From Clostridiales bacterium (GTDB lineage Bacteria > Bacillota_A > Clostridia > Tissierellales > Sedimentibacteraceae): 5,201 nucleotides of DNA. Location of the stretch: the NCBI GenBank assembly GCA_003514865.1, contig DOON01000071.1, forward strand, positions 1,718 through 6,918, given 5' to 3'. Under the pieces are notes generated by a model. That model did no database searches. It was given only the letters and a program-made list of their open reading frames with translations, and was not told where the DNA came from. Below, piece by piece: positions 3,159-5,201 of this stretch (positions within the stretch are counted from its first letter, which is position 1; each line of letters starts with the position of its first letter). The position numbers and the translations under genes were made by a program.

Positions 3159-5201
3159 AAAAATTCTAATTATCGGCGGTGTTGCCGGAGGGGCCAGCAC
3201 TGCGGCACGTCTCAGACGCCTTGATGAAAGCTCGCAAATAATAATGTTTGAAAGAGGCTCTTACATTTCATATGCAAACTGCGGCCTTCCGTACCACATA
3301 GGAAATGTAATCAAGGAAAGAGAATCTCTTCTGCGTCAGACACCGGAGGCAATGTCCGAAAAATACAACATAGACGTACGTATTGATTCCGAGGTTATTA
3401 AAATAAACAGAGAAAGCAAAGAAATTGAAGTCAAAAAAACAAAGACAGGAGAAATATACACAGAAAGTTATGATGTTTTGGTAATATCAACAGGATCAAC
3501 ACCCCTTAAGCCTCCTATTGAGGGCATTAACTCCCCCGGCATATTTACCCTTTGGACTGTTCCCGATACTGATGAAATCAAAAAATTTATCGATGAAAAA
3601 AAACCTGAAAATGCTGTTGTAATCGGAGGTGGTTTCATAGGCCTTGAGGTCGCTGAAAATCTCCATCATGCAGGCATAGCTGTTACAGTTGCTGAAGCTA
3701 TGGACCAGATTATGGCTCCTTTTGACTATGAAATGGCTCAAATCGTTCAAAGCAATATGGCATTGAACGGTGTAAATCTCATATTGGGAGACGGAGTTTC
3801 AAAATTTGAAAATGATGGTTCCAAGGTGATAATAACACTTGCCAGCGGCAAAAAATTATCTGCCGACATGGTTCTGTTATCCATAGGTGTAAGACCAAAC
3901 AGTATTTTAGCTAAGGAAGCAGGTTTGGAAATGAATCCGCGCGGAGGCATAGTAACAGACAAGTACCTCAAAACGTCGGACCCGTATATTTATGCCGTTG
4001 GCGATGTAATTGAGGTTAATGAATTCGTAAACAAAGGAAAAGCAATGATTGCTCTTGCAGGACCTGCCAATAAGCAGGGACGTATCTGTGCAAACAATAT
4101 CTACGGAGCAGATGAAGAATATAAAGGAACCATGGGAACTTCTGTGGCAAAGGTGTTTGACCTTACTGCTGCTTCTACGGGAGCCAATGAAAAAACACTG
4201 AACAGGATGGGATTGATTGCAGATAAGGATTATTACACAGCCACAATTTCACAAAAATCCCACGCGGGATATTACCCGGGAGCATCCGAATTAATTCTGA
4301 AGCTCATATTTTCCGCAGACGGCAAAAAAATATACGGCGCCCAGATCGTAGGTGAAGACGGTGCAGACAAACGAATTGATACCATTGCCACTGCCATGCG
4401 CCTGGGAGGCAGCATCTATGATCTGAAGGAGCTGGAGCTTGCCTACGCGCCGCCCTATTCGTCAGCTAAAGACCCTGTTAATATGCTTGGCTTTGTTGCC
4501 GAAAACATAATACAAAACAAAGTTAAATTTTCAAAATGGAATGATGTAAATCCTTTAGAACCGGGAAGCTATACAATTCTTGATGTTCGTGAGGACATGG
4601 AACGAATGGTTTTCGAAATTCCCGGGTCGGTGAATATTCCTCTTGGCAAGCTCAGAAACAGACTTTCAGAGCTTGATAAAAATAACAGAACCATAGTGTT
4701 TTGCGCAGTTGGAGTTCGCTCTTACAATGCGGCAAGAATACTTGAAGAAAACGACTTTAACGACGTCATGGTCTATCCGGCTGGAACCGGATTTTATAAA
4801 TCAGTATATTATGAATATTATAACAACTTAAAATCAGGAGAAGAACCGATTTTTACCGAACATCCTGCACAAAAACCGGAGGAAACAAATATGAATGAAG
4901 TAAAGGCGTCAATTCAGGTTGACTGTAGCGGGCTGCAGTGTCCCGGACCGATTATGAAGGTATATGAAACAATGAACAAGATAAATGACGGAGACATAAT
5001 TCAGGTTTCAGCAACTGATTCCGGCTTTGCCAAGGATGTGGAAGCATGGTGCAGAAGAACGGGCAACACTCTGCTGAAGGTTGAAAAGGAAGGTAAAAAT
5101 AATATCGTTTATATGCAGAAGGGGACTTCAGCAGGAAAACCTGCCTCTTCCGATAATACCGTTTCCTCCCCACAGGAAAACGACGGAAAAACAATAATCG
5201 T
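3151..5201 (+). CDS. Multidomain CoA-disulfide/persulfide reductase - rhodanese - TusA (- DsrE) protein, C-terminus beyond window
   Basis: 683 codons are present and the frame is open to the edge without interruption. Residues 1-about 450 form an FAD- and NAD(P)H-dependent coenzyme A-disulfide reductase: FAD fold IIGGVAGGASTAARLRR (7-23), single redox cysteine C44 in SYANCGLPYHIG, NAD(P)H fold VVIGGGFIGLE (156-166) with E182 ending the second strand (suggesting NADH), FAD motif YAVGDV (281-286), and the CoADR-type tyrosine segments AGYYPG (372-377) and YAPPYSSAKDPVN (432-444). Residues about 455-560 are a rhodanese with LDVRE (477-481) and active loop C518-AVGVR. Residues about 585-657 are a TusA/SirA-like sulfur carrier with CSGLQCPGP (592-600), C597 being the carrier cysteine. 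After a Ser/Pro/Gly linker the last residues, DGKTII, look like the first strand of a DsrE-like domain. It would move sulfane sulfur between cysteines and reduce CoA persulfide or disulfide in the cytoplasm. GGAGG (3141-3145) precedes the ATG, which lies within the end of arsR. Substrate is inferred from the family. Confidence 0.93.
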   Translation, partial: MSKKILIIGGVAGGASTAARLRRLDESSQIIMFERGSYISYANCGLPYHIGNVIKERESLLRQTPEAMSEKYNIDVRIDSEVIKINRESKEIEVKKTKTGEIYTESYDVLVISTGSTPLKPPIEGINSPGIFTLWTVPDTDEIKKFIDEKKPENAVVIGGGFIGLEVAENLHHAGIAVTVAEAMDQIMAPFDYEMAQIVQSNMALNGVNLILGDGVSKFENDGSKVIITLASGKKLSADMVLLSIGVRPNSILAKEAGLEMNPRGGIVTDKYLKTSDPYIYAVGDVIEVNEFVNKGKAMIALAGPANKQGRICANNIYGADEEYKGTMGTSVAKVFDLTAASTGANEKTLNRMGLIADKDYYTATISQKSHAGYYPGASELILKLIFSADGKKIYGAQIVGEDGADKRIDTIATAMRLGGSIYDLKELELAYAPPYSSAKDPVNMLGFVAENIIQNKVKFSKWNDVNPLEPGSYTILDVREDMERMVFEIPGSVNIPLGKLRNRLSELDKNNRTIVFCAVGVRSYNAARILEENDFNDVMVYPAGTGFYKSVYYEYYNNLKSGEEPIFTEHPAQKPEETNMNEVKASIQVDCSGLQCPGPIMKVYETMNKINDGDIIQVSATDSGFAKDVEAWCRRTGNTLLKVEKEGKNNIVYMQKGTSAGKPASSDNTVSSPQENDGKTII
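4878..4893 (+). promoter_or_regulatory. Internal ribosome binding site and in-frame ATG before the TusA domain
   Basis: GGAGGA (4878-4883) stands seven bases before an ATG (4891-4893) that is codon 581 of the large sulfur-reductase gene. Residue 581 lies in the linker between rhodanese and TusA, exactly where an independent TusA protein would begin (MNEVKASIQVDCSGLQ). The site is as good as the real ribosome sites of the neighbouring genes. It may produce a separate TusA(-DsrE) polypeptide, or be a relic of the gene that was fused. The codons used (Pro-Glu-Glu-Thr-Asn) also permit a chance match. Confidence 0.5.

Noticed and set aside
3496..3971. Two minus-strand open frames inside the sulfur reductase gene
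   Set aside because: They lie opposite a continuous, motif-rich coding frame and show no family features or ribosome sites; they are shadows of that gene.
3151..5201. Possible frameshift or separate genes for the reductase, rhodanese and TusA parts
   Set aside because: Codon-by-codon reading gives one unbroken frame through all domains, so this is a true fusion; only the internal start at 4891 remains a possibility.

Overview
The window is AT-rich, densely coded DNA with short intergenic gaps, strong AGGAGG-type ribosome binding sites and near-consensus sigma-A-type promoters. Together with the protein content this points to a low-GC Firmicute, most likely an anaerobic member of the Clostridia. 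The sequence alone does not support a genus. I see no rRNA, tRNA, CRISPR array, insertion sequence or prophage gene, and no gap longer than about 180 bases.

Left part (1-1306, minus strand): a repair operon read right to left. It starts at a promoter at 1306-1278 and runs msrA (methionine sulfoxide reductase A), a family 4 iron-sulfur uracil-DNA glycosylase, then ung (family 1 uracil-DNA glycosylase, cut by the left edge). The genes are 7 bases apart and then overlap by ATGA, so they are probably co-transcribed, with the second and third translationally coupled. The operon combines repair of oxidised methionine with two unrelated enzymes that remove uracil from DNA.

Middle part (1317-2329, plus strand): a gene divergent from msrA encodes a short UvrC-like protein. 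It keeps the GIY-YIG nuclease domain and a UVR-like helix pair, but has neither the cysteine cluster nor the C-terminal catalytic half of UvrC. It converges on a small thioredoxin-like gene (2326-2658, minus), and the two stop codons share one TTAA.

Right part (2781-5201, plus strand): a sulfur-handling operon divergent from the thioredoxin-like gene. A strong promoter with an 18-bp perfect AT palindrome over its -10 region drives an ArsR-family repressor. This gene overlaps by 8 bases a large gene that is open at the right edge. The large protein carries in one chain an FAD/NAD(P)H coenzyme A-disulfide (persulfide) reductase module, a rhodanese, a TusA-type sulfur carrier and probably the beginning of a DsrE-like domain. 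The likely scheme is a thiol- or sulfur-responsive repressor controlling a multidomain sulfur relay, with the CGVC thioredoxin-like protein as a possible accessory reductant.

The most interesting observations are a near-ideal ribosome binding site and in-frame ATG inside the large gene exactly before the TusA domain, the stripped-down UvrC-like nuclease, the pairing of two uracil glycosylase families, and the cysteine-bearing ArsR with its palindromic operator.
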